From NCBI GenBank assembly GCA_903883965.1, contig CAISCU010000031.1, positions 1-64,000 on the forward strand: 64,000 bases of DNA, read 5' to 3'. How positions within the stretch are numbered: position 1 is the stretch's first letter; the number at the start of each line of letters is the position of its first letter. This stretch comes from an uncultured Bacteroidota bacterium (GTDB lineage: Bacteria > Bacteroidota > Bacteroidia > UKL13-3). Of the stretch, positions 9,011 to 17,821 are shown in pieces. The notes beneath the pieces were generated by a model. The model was given only the letters and a program-made list of their open reading frames with translations. It did no database searches and was not told where the DNA came from. The position numbers were made by a program, and so were the translations under genes.

Positions 9011-9780
9011 TGTACTTTTAATTTATGTATAAATGCGTGAATTCCTTTTTTGCAATCATCAGTAGACCTAGCATGAGCGTTTGACTTGGCAGCCAAATCA
9101 AGGGCTTCATTTAAATTCAGTTCATTGGATTCAAGCATCAACTGTTTGGTGAGCGCAAAGCTATTTCCAGAAGTTTGTGATATGAATTGATGGGCAAATT
9201 CAGCTACTTGAATTTGTAAACTGTTATTGTCTTGAACTACATGTGAAACCAATCCAATTTCATGTGCTTGTTGAGCAGAAATAACATTTCCTGTAAAGAG
9301 TAAATTTCTTAAGTGTTGACCCGAAATTTTGTATTTTAAAAACACCATCACCAAAGCAGGGATGAAACCAATTTTAACCTCAGTATAGGCAAATTTTGCA
9401 TCGGTACTTGCAAAACAAAAATCAGTAATAGTTGCTAAACCACAACCACCTGCAAAAGCAGCACCTTGAACCATAGAAACAATCGGTTTAGAAGACTCAA
9501 ATATCAATTGAAATAGGCTTCTTAACATTTGAGAATCTGCCAGGTTCTCTTCAAAGGAATTCGTTTGTAATTGCAAAATACTCTCTAAATCTGCACCTGA
9601 ACAAAAACTTGCGCCTCTGGCTCCTATTACAATGAGCCTACAATCATTATTAGACAATTGTTTTTTAATTTCATTGCTTAGCATCAAAACCATTTCCTGA
9701 CACAATGCATTTCGTTTTTCAGGTCTATTTAAGTATATCCAAGCAATTCTATCTTTGCATTCAACTTCAATCATGGGCAT
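9004..9780 (-). CDS. Enoyl-CoA hydratase/isomerase (crotonase family)
   Basis: 258-residue crotonase-fold enzyme acting on a CoA thioester in the cytoplasm. The N-terminus has IAWIYLNRPEKRNAL. The two oxyanion-hole segments are GARGASFCSGADLESI and VQGAAFAGGCGLATITDFCFAS, and the later AYTEVKIGFIPALV region supplies a conserved Glu, as in hydratases. The overall pattern resembles methylglutaconyl-CoA hydratase and short-chain enoyl-CoA hydratases, but the substrate is not decidable. Start is at 9780, with a second Met two codons later. It lies 3 bp downstream of comEC and overlaps the next gene by 7 bp, so the three are probably co-transcribed, with no obvious functional link. Confidence 0.83.
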   Translation of the reverse strand: MPMIEVECKDRIAWIYLNRPEKRNALCQEMVLMLSNEIKKQLSNNDCRLIVIGARGASFCSGADLESILQLQTNSFEENLADSQMLRSLFQLIFESSKPIVSMVQGAAFAGGCGLATITDFCFASTDAKFAYTEVKIGFIPALVMVFLKYKISGQHLRNLLFTGNVISAQQAHEIGLVSHVVQDNNSLQIQVAEFAHQFISQTSGNSFALTKQLMLESNELNLNEALDLAAKSNAHARSTDDCKKGIHAFIHKLKVQW

Positions 9781-9783
9781 AAT

Positions 9784-11715
9784 TTAATACAAAAAAAGTT
9801 CAAAAGGAGTATTTCTAGAGAGCAACCACTGACCGAAGCTTCTATTTTGATGAAGATTTGTAAGCTCTATGCCTTTGGGTTCATTGATTTGCAGTAACCA
9901 CCGATTGAGCTTGAATTCATAATTAAAAGAGTAATTTTTGACATGAATGCTTGGCGAATTTTGTTTGATTTTAATAATATCACAAGTATAATTCCCTTCT
10001 AATTTTAAGCCCATCATGAAAGGTTTCTCAATGCTGCAAACAGAATCGGCAAAAACTACAGCCTGTTTTCCAGCCACCAGAGCCAAACAAGGATGATTGT
10101 TGTAAGCATATACCCTTATAAATGGTTGTGTATAAAATGCATACTTTTTAACGAATAGTTGAATTTGTATGACCAAAAAACAACAAATTGCCCATTGCAA
10201 CATTAATCCCGATTTGTTTTTGATAGCTACCACTATGCATACCATTGCCAATGCAAAAATAATTGTACCTGATTCGCTCAAATACAAGTAGTCAATTTTT
10301 ACCCATTTAAATGCTGCCAATTGAAGGGTAAACTCATTGATCAATTCTATTGTAGATGACAACGCATTCCAAAGTGCATCAGGCAAATGTGGTATTGAAA
10401 CCAACAACAATCCCCAGTATATACAAAGAGTACACATAGGTATAACCAATAAATTAGCAGGTAAAAAAAGCAGCGGGAACTGATGAAAATGATAAACCGC
10501 TAATGGCAACGTAGCCAATTGAGCAGCAATTGAAGCAGCACTTAATTTCCAGACTGACAATACCCATTTATTTTTAATTGGCCAAAATTTAACAATTGGC
10601 TGATAAAGGGTTAAGAGTCCAAAAACTGCGCAAAAACTGAGCTGAAAACCGGCATCAAACAATAAGTTGGGAGTAAAAAACAACATAATAAATGCTGTTG
10701 AAAACAATACATTGAGTTGTTGTTGCGGTCTATTGAGAAAAGCTGCTAATGCATGTAAACTAATCATCATTGCAGCCCTAACAATTGAAGGCGAAAAACC
10801 ACATACAATGGCATACAGCCATACCAATGTAAGTTGCAATATTAATTTGGGTATTTTGAATGCTGGTAACTTCATCCAAAACAATGCAAAACCTATTAAA
10901 GCATATACCAATCCAACATGCATACCACTAACTGCCAATACATGTAAGGTACCTGTTGAGGCATAGGCATTCAAGAGTTGTTTGGGAATCATAGAATCAT
11001 CGCCATCAATTAAAGCCAGTATAACCCCGCTTACAGAAACAGCTGGCAATTTTAATTGGATCAATCTTCTTAAATAAATTTGTGCATTGACAACTAAATT
11101 TGCAAAAGTTTGGCTAGAAGGAGCACATAAAATGACAGGTTGATGTAAGTATTTTATTTGTCCATAAATGCCTTTTCTCTTGTAATAATTTAAAAAATTA
11201 TATTCATGTGGATTGCGTGTGTTTTGAAAAAGTGAAACCTCATTCATGCTAATTGCTATACAAGTTCCTATAGTTAAACAACTATCAGGTAAGTCAATAT
11301 TTTTGAGCAACAGCATGCCAATTTTCTGAAATTCCTGCTGCTGAGTTATTTCCAAATAAAGATCTACATGGTATTGATAATTACCATTTGAAGCCATTGT
11401 TTTGTTTTCAATTTGAATATAGGCTGTTTTTTTAGAACTCAGTAAAGATTGGAATTGATGGAATTGATTTTGTTCTAATTTTACGAGTCCCATCCCAATA
11501 AGCATAACAAACAGATTCAATACAAATCCCTTAAAAACAGATTGGATTAATCCATCTTTTTTGAAATGGAGCATCACAATCAAAGCCAAATTAAGGACTC
11601 CCATAACAGAAAGAAACAGACCTGAAAGCATAAATATTGACTGAATATAAATGCCTAAAACCAAAGCAAACAGAGACCTCAACAGTGGAAATCTAAACCA
11701 AAATACATCAAACAT
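9784..11715 (-). CDS. comEC: ComEC/Rec2-family DNA uptake channel
   Basis: A 643-residue polytopic membrane protein of the ComEC/Rec2 family, the inner-membrane channel for DNA import in natural competence. The N-terminal region (about 25-200) is the OB-like DUF4131 domain between early helices. The Competence domain (about 225-490) carries ALIDGDDSMIPKQLLNAYASTGTLHVLAVSGMHVG, the family signature, read here in two adjoining pieces. The C-terminal metallo-beta-lactamase domain of long Gram-positive ComEC proteins is absent: only about 110 residues follow the last helices, with no HxHxDH. The short form is usual in many Bacteroidota. No other competence genes lie nearby. Confidence 0.87.
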   Translation of the reverse strand: MFDVFWFRFPLLRSLFALVLGIYIQSIFMLSGLFLSVMGVLNLALIVMLHFKKDGLIQSVFKGFVLNLFVMLIGMGLVKLEQNQFHQFQSLLSSKKTAYIQIENKTMASNGNYQYHVDLYLEITQQQEFQKIGMLLLKNIDLPDSCLTIGTCIAISMNEVSLFQNTRNPHEYNFLNYYKRKGIYGQIKYLHQPVILCAPSSQTFANLVVNAQIYLRRLIQLKLPAVSVSGVILALIDGDDSMIPKQLLNAYASTGTLHVLAVSGMHVGLVYALIGFALFWMKLPAFKIPKLILQLTLVWLYAIVCGFSPSIVRAAMMISLHALAAFLNRPQQQLNVLFSTAFIMLFFTPNLLFDAGFQLSFCAVFGLLTLYQPIVKFWPIKNKWVLSVWKLSAASIAAQLATLPLAVYHFHQFPLLFLPANLLVIPMCTLCIYWGLLLVSIPHLPDALWNALSSTIELINEFTLQLAAFKWVKIDYLYLSESGTIIFALAMVCIVVAIKNKSGLMLQWAICCFLVIQIQLFVKKYAFYTQPFIRVYAYNNHPCLALVAGKQAVVFADSVCSIEKPFMMGLKLEGNYTCDIIKIKQNSPSIHVKNYSFNYEFKLNRWLLQINEPKGIELTNLHQNRSFGQWLLSRNTPFELFLY

Positions 11716-11758
11716 AACTTAGTGCATAACTATCTGTTTATTGAAGTTAGTAGAATTG

Positions 11759-11766
11759 TAGTTTTG
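11759..11766 (+). promoter_or_regulatory. Candidate -7 box for the small membrane protein gene
   Basis: TAGTTTTG matches TAnnTTTG and sits 13 bp before the ATG at 11780. A TTG at 11741-11743 is 15 bp upstream, slightly close for a -33 element. If used, the 5' leader would be only about 8 nt. Confidence 0.4.
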
Positions 11767-11779
11767 AAATAAAAAAATT

Positions 11780-12226
11780 ATGTACTTCACATTACTTGCA
11801 TTGCACAATTTATTGAGGTGGCTATTTTTAGGAACCTTATTAACAGTTGTATTCAAATCATTCATGGGTTCACAAAAAAACAATCCCTATTCACCAACAG
11901 ATAAAAAAATAGGTGGAATACTAGTGGCATTGGCCCATACCCAATTGTTAATTGGACTGATCTTACTTTTTACGAGTCCTGTTATTGCAGAACTTATGCA
12001 AGACATGGCCGCCACCATGAAAGACAAAGTAAAGAGAGCACAATTGGTTGAACATCCAATCACCATGTTACTTGCAGTAGTATTGATTCAGGTTGCAAGA
12101 ATCAGAGTTAAAAAAGCATACGCCGATGAAGACAAACACAAAAGATCTTTGATTTTAAATGGCATTGCTTTGCTGTTGGTATTGTATATGATTCCATGGC
12201 AACAAACTCCACTGTTTAAATTTTAA
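11780..12226 (+). CDS. Four-helix membrane protein, unknown function
   Basis: 148 residues with four predicted transmembrane helices: about 5-25, 45-65, 95-115 and 125-142. His8 in LHNLLRWLF, His52 in ALAHTQLLIG and His92 in LVEHPITMLL lie within or near the helices. That spacing resembles small cytochrome-b-like proteins of Bacteroidota, but no haem ligand pattern can be proven by eye. A charged cytoplasmic loop (RVKKAYADEDKHKR) precedes the last helix. Monocistronic: its own promoter candidate upstream, a hairpin terminator downstream. No function is assigned. Confidence 0.75.
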   Translation: MYFTLLALHNLLRWLFLGTLLTVVFKSFMGSQKNNPYSPTDKKIGGILVALAHTQLLIGLILLFTSPVIAELMQDMAATMKDKVKRAQLVEHPITMLLAVVLIQVARIRVKKAYADEDKHKRSLILNGIALLLVLYMIPWQQTPLFKF

Positions 12227-12248
12227 GGGTTATTCATTGTATACTTTC

Positions 12249-12282
12249 AAAAAGACTGGCAGTTTTGTTGGTCTTTTTTTTT
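12249..12282 (+). terminator. Intrinsic terminator after the four-helix membrane protein
   Basis: AAAAAGAC at 12249-12256 pairs with GTCTTTTT beginning at 12271, across a 14-nt loop, and the T-run continues to about 12282. It lies 23 bp after the stop codon in the correct orientation. Confidence 0.65.
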
Positions 12283-12356
12283 GCTGTTGTTTGAACAGAA
12301 AATGAAATTAGGTATTGGATGAGTTTTGGTTTATATTGAGTTTTAATCGAACAACT

Positions 12357-13193
12357 ATGAAAAAAATTACGCTCTATGTTTTGTGTATTTCAAGTTTCTT
12401 TTTTGCTTGTCAGAAAGAAGCCAGTAAAACTGTTATCGTAGAAAACAATACCCCTACCATTCCAGATGGATTTACTAAAAAAGTCTTGCTAGAGGAATTT
12501 ACAGGTGAATGGTGTGTCAATTGCCCTGATGGTGCCAATATTTTACATGGAATTATTAGCAAATATCCAACAAAGTTAATTGCTGCTGCTGTTCATCAAG
12601 GAGATTGGCTTGAATTAGATCAACTCAATCAGTTGAGTAGTCATTTAGGAGGTATAGCAGGTTATCCGAGGGCTGCTATAAACAGAGTTCCTGCTGTTGG
12701 CACTAGCAATGGTCAAGACGGAATGGTTGTTTATAGCCGTGGAAACTGGGAAGCCAATGCGGTAAGGTTAATGGATGCCGATCAACAACAAACCGCAAAA
12801 ATTGGTTTGGCTATTGAATCAAACATTGCAGATAACTTCTTAACTTTAAAAATTCATACTGGTTTCAAAACAACTGATTCAAGAGACACCCGTTTAACTG
12901 TCTATTTATTGGAAGACAGTGTTCAGGCTCAAAGTCAAACAGGTGCACCTTCAAATCCATATTTCCATCAACATGTTTTGAGAAGAGTAATTAGCAGACC
13001 TTTGGGAGATAGCATTCAACTTAATTCTGGTAATTATGCTTTCAAATCTTACGAAAAAATTGACATTTCGGGATACAAACAAACCCAGTTAAAAGTGGTT
13101 GCTTTTATTAATGTAGTTGGAAATTCAAGCACTACACATGAAATATTGAATGTGCAAGAAGTTGAAGTTGGTAAGAATCAATTGTTCGATTAA
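12357..13193 (+). CDS. Omp28-related lipoprotein with thioredoxin-like CxxC
   Basis: 278-residue exported lipoprotein. The start at 12357 gives MKKITLYVLCISSFFFAC, a lipoprotein signal with lipobox Cys18; the 14 upstream in-frame codons were left out because they precede this signal. After a short linker comes the Omp28 domain: VLLEEFTGEWCVNCPDGANI, a thioredoxin-like strand and CxxC (WCVNC). It continues with a GYPRAAINRVP segment and a beta-rich C-terminal half (YLLEDSVQAQSQTG...HQHVLR). Omp28 proteins were first described in Porphyromonas; their redox role is presumed. A terminator separates it from the gene upstream, and the next gene begins 21 bp downstream. Confidence 0.85.
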   Translation: MKKITLYVLCISSFFFACQKEASKTVIVENNTPTIPDGFTKKVLLEEFTGEWCVNCPDGANILHGIISKYPTKLIAAAVHQGDWLELDQLNQLSSHLGGIAGYPRAAINRVPAVGTSNGQDGMVVYSRGNWEANAVRLMDADQQQTAKIGLAIESNIADNFLTLKIHTGFKTTDSRDTRLTVYLLEDSVQAQSQTGAPSNPYFHQHVLRRVISRPLGDSIQLNSGNYAFKSYEKIDISGYKQTQLKVVAFINVVGNSSTTHEILNVQEVEVGKNQLFD

Positions 13194-13214
13194 CATATCT
13201 AATTCAAACTACAT

Positions 13215-13877
13215 ATGTGTTTTTCTGCAAGTGCTAGTTTTACAGCCGCTGCTGTAATTGGCACCATTTCAGTTTATACTGTAAAATCTTCTTGGAACAA
13301 TCAGTATCGATTTTTTGGAACTATTCCTGTACTTTTTGCCCTACAGCAAGCTGCTGAAGGTTTCATTTGGAATGGGTTTAACAATTCTGAACAAGCTTAT
13401 TTGCTGCCCTATTTTACTAAAGTCTTTTTACTTTTTGCATGGTCAATTTGGCCTATACTTATCCCGTTAAGCATGTATAAAATTGAAACAGTTAATTGGA
13501 AAAAAAATACCATTTTAATGACTTTGATTTTAGGCATATCAACTGCCCTAACTTCAATTTTTCATATTTTTAACAATGAGCCTTTAGCATATATTTCAAG
13601 TTTTCACATTGATTACAAGTTGGCCATTCCAATTCAAAATAAAATCTTAATTACCATACAAGAATTGATTTATGGGGTGTGCACCTTGGTTCCTTTGTTT
13701 TTGAGTAGCAGTAAAAAAATGTATGTATTTGCAACTGCCAATCTAATTAGCTTGGTTATGGCTTTTATTTTTTTTGAGAATGCATTGCCAAGTACTTGGT
13801 GCTTTTTTGCGGCAATATTGAGCGGGATGATTTATTATATGATTCAACTTCCTAGAAAAAAACAGTTGACAGTTTAG
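13215..13877 (+). CDS. DUF6629-like membrane protein
   Basis: 220-residue inner-membrane protein with about seven predicted helices. The opening MCFSASASFTAAAVIG and the following PVLFALQQAAEGFIWNG are strongly reminiscent of the DUF6629 family, whose members begin with MCFSA and carry this QQxxEGxxW pattern. The function is unknown. It lies 21 bp after the Omp28-type gene on the same strand and is probably co-transcribed. Its stop codon is one base from the stop of the next, convergent gene. Confidence 0.75.
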   Translation: MCFSASASFTAAAVIGTISVYTVKSSWNNQYRFFGTIPVLFALQQAAEGFIWNGFNNSEQAYLLPYFTKVFLLFAWSIWPILIPLSMYKIETVNWKKNTILMTLILGISTALTSIFHIFNNEPLAYISSFHIDYKLAIPIQNKILITIQELIYGVCTLVPLFLSSSKKMYVFATANLISLVMAFIFFENALPSTWCFFAAILSGMIYYMIQLPRKKQLTV

Positions 13878-13878
13878 T

Positions 13879-14601
13879 TTATTTTGGCAAAAAGGTGAAT
13901 TCTATTACCATGGCCTTGTTGGAAAGTGATTGTGAATTTGGAACCTGAAAACCTGCCGATAAAATCCAATTCGAATTCATAAAATAAGCCAAACCGTATA
14001 CAGCATCACTCATTGCATGGTGTCCGCTGATAAAATCAGCTTGTAACAACAATTTATCTTTTACAATTTCCTGTTCAAAACCAAGTTGAAGTGGAATTGA
14101 TGTTAAAAAATTACTACTTAAACTAGGTTGTATCTGATTTGGACCAAAATAATTTTGATTGTTAACATAAGAACCTGCAATAATTTTTGTATGCGTATGG
14201 TGTATATAAAAACCTAAATTGGCATATAAATAATAGCCAAATTTGACTTGTTTATTGAACCCTGTTTGACCTCCTAAACCTATTTTAAGCCATTTTGAAA
14301 TAGGTATTGATTTTTGGAAATTTAAACTAAAATAAGGTGCATAGGGTTGTTGTTTGTCTTCAGTTTTAAATCCTGTTGAATACAAATAATTGAGACCTAT
14401 TAGATTAAACCCTATTTCAGATTTTTTTCCTAATCCATAACACAAAGTTGTACTTGATTGGGCTGCATCATTATTAAGGTTTATTTGTTCCTGAAAAAAC
14501 AAAGTTCCCTTCTGAGTGATATCAGAGCTGGGTACATTAAAAAAATTTTGTTGAGCGTATGCGCTGGATGATATTATTAAAACAAAAATAAAGTATCTCA
14601 T
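13879..14601 (-). CDS. Putative outer-membrane beta-barrel protein
   Basis: 240 residues with a cleavable signal peptide (IISSSAYAQQ). The mature part is rich in alternating strands with aromatic residues and Gly/Asn turns (GLGKKSEIGFNLIGLNYLYS, KLGLGGQTGF-like segments, WILSAGFQVPNS), as in small outer-membrane barrels. It ends in IEFTFLPK, not the usual terminal aromatic residue. No family recognised. An 84-bp gap separates it from the upstream secreted-protein gene, with no clear terminator in the gap. Confidence 0.55.
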   Translation of the reverse strand: MRYFIFVLIISSSAYAQQNFFNVPSSDITQKGTLFFQEQINLNNDAAQSSTTLCYGLGKKSEIGFNLIGLNYLYSTGFKTEDKQQPYAPYFSLNFQKSIPISKWLKIGLGGQTGFNKQVKFGYYLYANLGFYIHHTHTKIIAGSYVNNQNYFGPNQIQPSLSSNFLTSIPLQLGFEQEIVKDKLLLQADFISGHHAMSDAVYGLAYFMNSNWILSAGFQVPNSQSLSNKAMVIEFTFLPK

Positions 14602-14685
14602 TAGCGTTAAAATCGCCCAAAATTAAATGATAAAAAACAAATAAGTACTTAATTAAACATTAATTTAGTCAGTGTTTGAGCAGTC

Positions 14686-15153
14686 TTATTTAACTTGTTG
14701 TAATTGAAAATTTATCTTTTTGTAATCCTTATTAACCATAATCATAACAGAAGGCCTTAATAGAGCAGATTGAGTTCCATTTGATTTAAAACGGTATTGA
14801 AATTGGGCTTTCTTTTTGGCTGTTTGATTGATATTCACTGGTACTAAATCAACCAACTGATTGGTATAACTATAAATAATGGCCAGTACAAAATGGGTAT
14901 TGAAATCAATTGAAGTAGGCTTGCCTCCCTCTCCCATTGTAGTTGCCATTCCAAAATAAGCATCGAACTCTTTTTGTGAAGTAATTTTTAACAATTTAGT
15001 TTTACCAGAAGGAATGGAATGCAAAACAAAATAGTTATTTACCTTTTGAAATGGCACTGAAACTGGAAATTTAGCTTGAGCGAATGTAAATTCACTCATA
15101 TAAAAAAACAATAAAACAGCTATAATACTTTTGAATTGTATACTTACTTTCAT
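14686..15153 (-). CDS. Small secreted protein, possibly PrcB-like
   Basis: 155 residues beginning with an N-terminal signal (FKSIIAVLLFFYMSEFTFAQA). The mature domain has KLLKITSQKEFDAYFGMA, then a SIDFNTHFVLAIIYSY strand and a C-terminal PSVMIMVNKDYKKINFQL strand. This order, a residue-counting helix then IDF and paired strands, weakly recalls the PrcB-type protease-associated domain; I would not rely on it. It begins 4 bp after mutS, so it is probably transcribed with it, with no evident functional link. Confidence 0.5.
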   Translation of the reverse strand: MKVSIQFKSIIAVLLFFYMSEFTFAQAKFPVSVPFQKVNNYFVLHSIPSGKTKLLKITSQKEFDAYFGMATTMGEGGKPTSIDFNTHFVLAIIYSYTNQLVDLVPVNINQTAKKKAQFQYRFKSNGTQSALLRPSVMIMVNKDYKKINFQLQQVK

Positions 15154-15157
15154 ATGA

Positions 15158-17758
15158 TTAATTTAAAAGTTGTTTGATTTCATTTAACTTGAGTAATGCT
15201 TCAATTGGAGAGAGCTGATTCAAGTCCAATTCTTCTATTTGTAAACGAATGGCATTCAATACGGGGTCGTTGATTTGAAACATATTCAATTGCATAGTAG
15301 GGTCTTTCTTTTTTGATAGACTGATGCCTTGTTTTTGTCCCCTATTTTTTTCTAATTCTTTTAAAAGTTCATCTGCTCTTTTTAAAATCAATTGTGGAAC
15401 TCCAGCCATTTTAGCTACATGTATTCCAAAGCTATGCTCACTGCCCCCTTTGGTAAGCTTTCTTAAAAATATCACTTTATTGTCTTGTTCTTTCACACTG
15501 ACATGAAAATTACAAATGCCATTTTGATTCGACTCTAATTCATTGAGCTCGTGATAATGCGTTGCAAACAGTGTTTTAGGTTTGTATGGGTGTTTGTTTA
15601 AATATTCAGTAATAGCCCAAGCCAAAGATATACCATCATATGTTGAAGTACCTCTTCCTAATTCATCTAATAATATCAAACTTTTAGGGCTTAAATTATT
15701 TAAAATACTTGCAGTTTCAAGCATTTCAACCATAAAAGTACTTTCACCTGCTGCTAAATTATCATTGGCTCCAACTCTGGTAAAAATTTTATCTACCAGT
15801 GGAATTTGAGCAGATTCAGCAGGCACAAAACAACCTATTTGAGCCATTAATACACACAATGCTGTTTGTCTTAAAATAGCTGATTTACCCGACATATTTG
15901 GCCCTGTGAGCACCATAATTTGTTGAAGTTCTTGATCCAATAACAAATCATTGGCAATGTATTTTTCTCCTTTAGGCAGTTGCTGTTCAATAACTGGATG
16001 TCTGGCTGATTTTAATTCGAGCACTGAACCTTCATGAATGATGGGTTGATTGTATTTGTTTGCAATTGCCAATTCTGCAAATGCAAACAAACAATCAATT
16101 TGAGCAAGCACCAAAGCGTTGTGCTGTATCACTGGAACAGCATCCTGCAACAGCAACAACAATTCATTGTACAATTTTTCCTCAATGCCTGCAATTTTAT
16201 CTTCAGCACCTAAAATTTGTTCTTCATATTGTTTGAGTTCCTCAGTTATATAACGCTCGGCATTGGTGAGTGTTTGCTTTCGCATCCAAGTTACTGGAAC
16301 TTTGTCTTTGTGCACATTGGTCACTTCTAAATAGTAACCAAATACATTGTTAAAAGAAATCTTTAAACTGGGAATTCCAGTTGCTTGTTGTTCTTTTTGT
16401 TGTAATTGTAATAAATAATCTTTGCCTCCAAAAGCAATTTTTCTCAGTTCATCGAGCTGACTATTCACCCCATCATTGATAACATTCCCTTTATTTAACA
16501 ACAATGGCGGATCAATTTGTAAATACTTATCAATAATGGCAATTGAATCGGAACAATTTTTAAGTTGTGAAGCGACTTGTTTGAAGCGCTCATTTTCTGA
16601 TGCATTCAAGCAATCTAAAATGGGAGCTATTAACTTGATAGATCGATTGAGTTGTTGCAATTCTCTAGGACCGATTCGGCGCATGGCTAATTTTGAAACC
16701 ATTCTTTCTATGTCGCCCAATTCTTTTAATAAATCTATAATTTGCTTTCTAATGAGAGGCAATTCCAATGCAACAGCAGTAAAATCTAGCCGGTATTGAA
16801 TAGCTTCCAAATCTTTTAATGGCATTACCAACCATTTCCTAAGCATTCTGGCTCCAATTGGTGTAACAGTTTTATCAATCACTTGAAGCAATGAAACGCC
16901 TTGATCCGATGAACTGTGCAGCAATTCTAAATTACGAATGGTAAATCGGTCTAGCCAAACGTACTTTTCTTCATTAATTCTTGAAATAGATTGAATATGC
17001 GCAACTTGTTCATGATGTGTTTCGGCCAAATAATGCATGCAAACACCTGCCGACAAAATAGCCAAAGGCAAATCCTCTATGCCATATCCTTTTAAATTTG
17101 GGGTTTTAAAATGAGACAACAGTTTCTCTTTTGCAAAACCCAATTGAAAAATCCATTCATCAAGCGCATAGGTATACAAATTGTCTCCATATAAACTTTT
17201 AAAAGCAGTAAGTTCTTTTTTAGAAACCAATATTTCGGCAGGTTTAAAACTTTGAATCAATTTATCGATATAAGTTTTACTTCCCTGTGTTGCCATGAAC
17301 TCTCCAGTAGAAATATCTAACAAGGCCAAGCCACAAAGATCTTTTTCGAATGAAATGGCAGCGAGGTAATTGTTTGATTTATGGTCTAAAATTTTGTCAT
17401 TGAAACTTACTCCTGGTGTAATCAATTCAGTTACTCCTCTTTTAACTATTTTCTTTGTTAATTTAGGGTCTTCTAATTGGTCACATATGGCTACCCGTTC
17501 TCCTGCTCTAACCAATTTAGGTAGGTAATTGTCTAGAGAATGATGAGGAAATCCAGCTAATTCTATATGAGAAGCTGAACCATTGGCTCTTTTGGTGAGT
17601 ACTATTCCTAAGATTTTAGATGCTTTAATGGCATCTTCTCCAAAAGTTTCATAAAAATCTCCTACCCTAAATAATAAAATAGCACCTGGATATTTTGCTT
17701 TAATTTCCAGGTATTGTTTCATTAAGGGCGTTTCAACACTTTCCGCTTTCTTAGCCAT
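15158..17758 (-). CDS. mutS: DNA mismatch repair protein MutS
   Basis: 866-residue mismatch-recognition ATPase. The N-terminal mismatch-binding domain has the phenylalanine-containing GAILLFRVGDFYETFGEDA, where Phe-x-Glu wedges into mismatches. Connector, lever and clamp domains follow. The ATPase domain carries Walker A LTGPNMSGKSAILRQ, the LAAGESTFMVEM signature, Walker B ILLDELGRGTSTYDG and the FATHYHELNELE H-loop. Length and order match MutS1, so it should act in replication-error repair with MutL, which is not in the window. It lies 63 bp downstream of trhO and probably continues into the small secreted-protein gene. Confidence 0.96.
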   Translation of the reverse strand: MAKKAESVETPLMKQYLEIKAKYPGAILLFRVGDFYETFGEDAIKASKILGIVLTKRANGSASHIELAGFPHHSLDNYLPKLVRAGERVAICDQLEDPKLTKKIVKRGVTELITPGVSFNDKILDHKSNNYLAAISFEKDLCGLALLDISTGEFMATQGSKTYIDKLIQSFKPAEILVSKKELTAFKSLYGDNLYTYALDEWIFQLGFAKEKLLSHFKTPNLKGYGIEDLPLAILSAGVCMHYLAETHHEQVAHIQSISRINEEKYVWLDRFTIRNLELLHSSSDQGVSLLQVIDKTVTPIGARMLRKWLVMPLKDLEAIQYRLDFTAVALELPLIRKQIIDLLKELGDIERMVSKLAMRRIGPRELQQLNRSIKLIAPILDCLNASENERFKQVASQLKNCSDSIAIIDKYLQIDPPLLLNKGNVINDGVNSQLDELRKIAFGGKDYLLQLQQKEQQATGIPSLKISFNNVFGYYLEVTNVHKDKVPVTWMRKQTLTNAERYITEELKQYEEQILGAEDKIAGIEEKLYNELLLLLQDAVPVIQHNALVLAQIDCLFAFAELAIANKYNQPIIHEGSVLELKSARHPVIEQQLPKGEKYIANDLLLDQELQQIMVLTGPNMSGKSAILRQTALCVLMAQIGCFVPAESAQIPLVDKIFTRVGANDNLAAGESTFMVEMLETASILNNLSPKSLILLDELGRGTSTYDGISLAWAITEYLNKHPYKPKTLFATHYHELNELESNQNGICNFHVSVKEQDNKVIFLRKLTKGGSEHSFGIHVAKMAGVPQLILKRADELLKELEKNRGQKQGISLSKKKDPTMQLNMFQINDPVLNAIRLQIEELDLNQLSPIEALLKLNEIKQLLN

Positions 17759-17778
17759 AGCGGCAAATTAAAACTTTA

Positions 17779-17792
17779 GAGGGAAAACCCTC
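17779..17792. other. Small hairpin between trhO and mutS
   Basis: GAGGG and CCCTC arms flank a 4-nt loop. On the minus strand the bases after the hairpin are only partly T-rich, so it may be a weak terminator or an attenuating structure ahead of mutS. It begins about 20 bp from the mutS start codon. Confidence 0.3.
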
Positions 17793-17821
17793 AACAATGT
17801 TTATATTTTGGGGAAAACCGA

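Noticed and set aside
10667-10966. 99-residue plus-strand ORF
   Set aside because: Shadow of comEC; no start context or similarity to any family.
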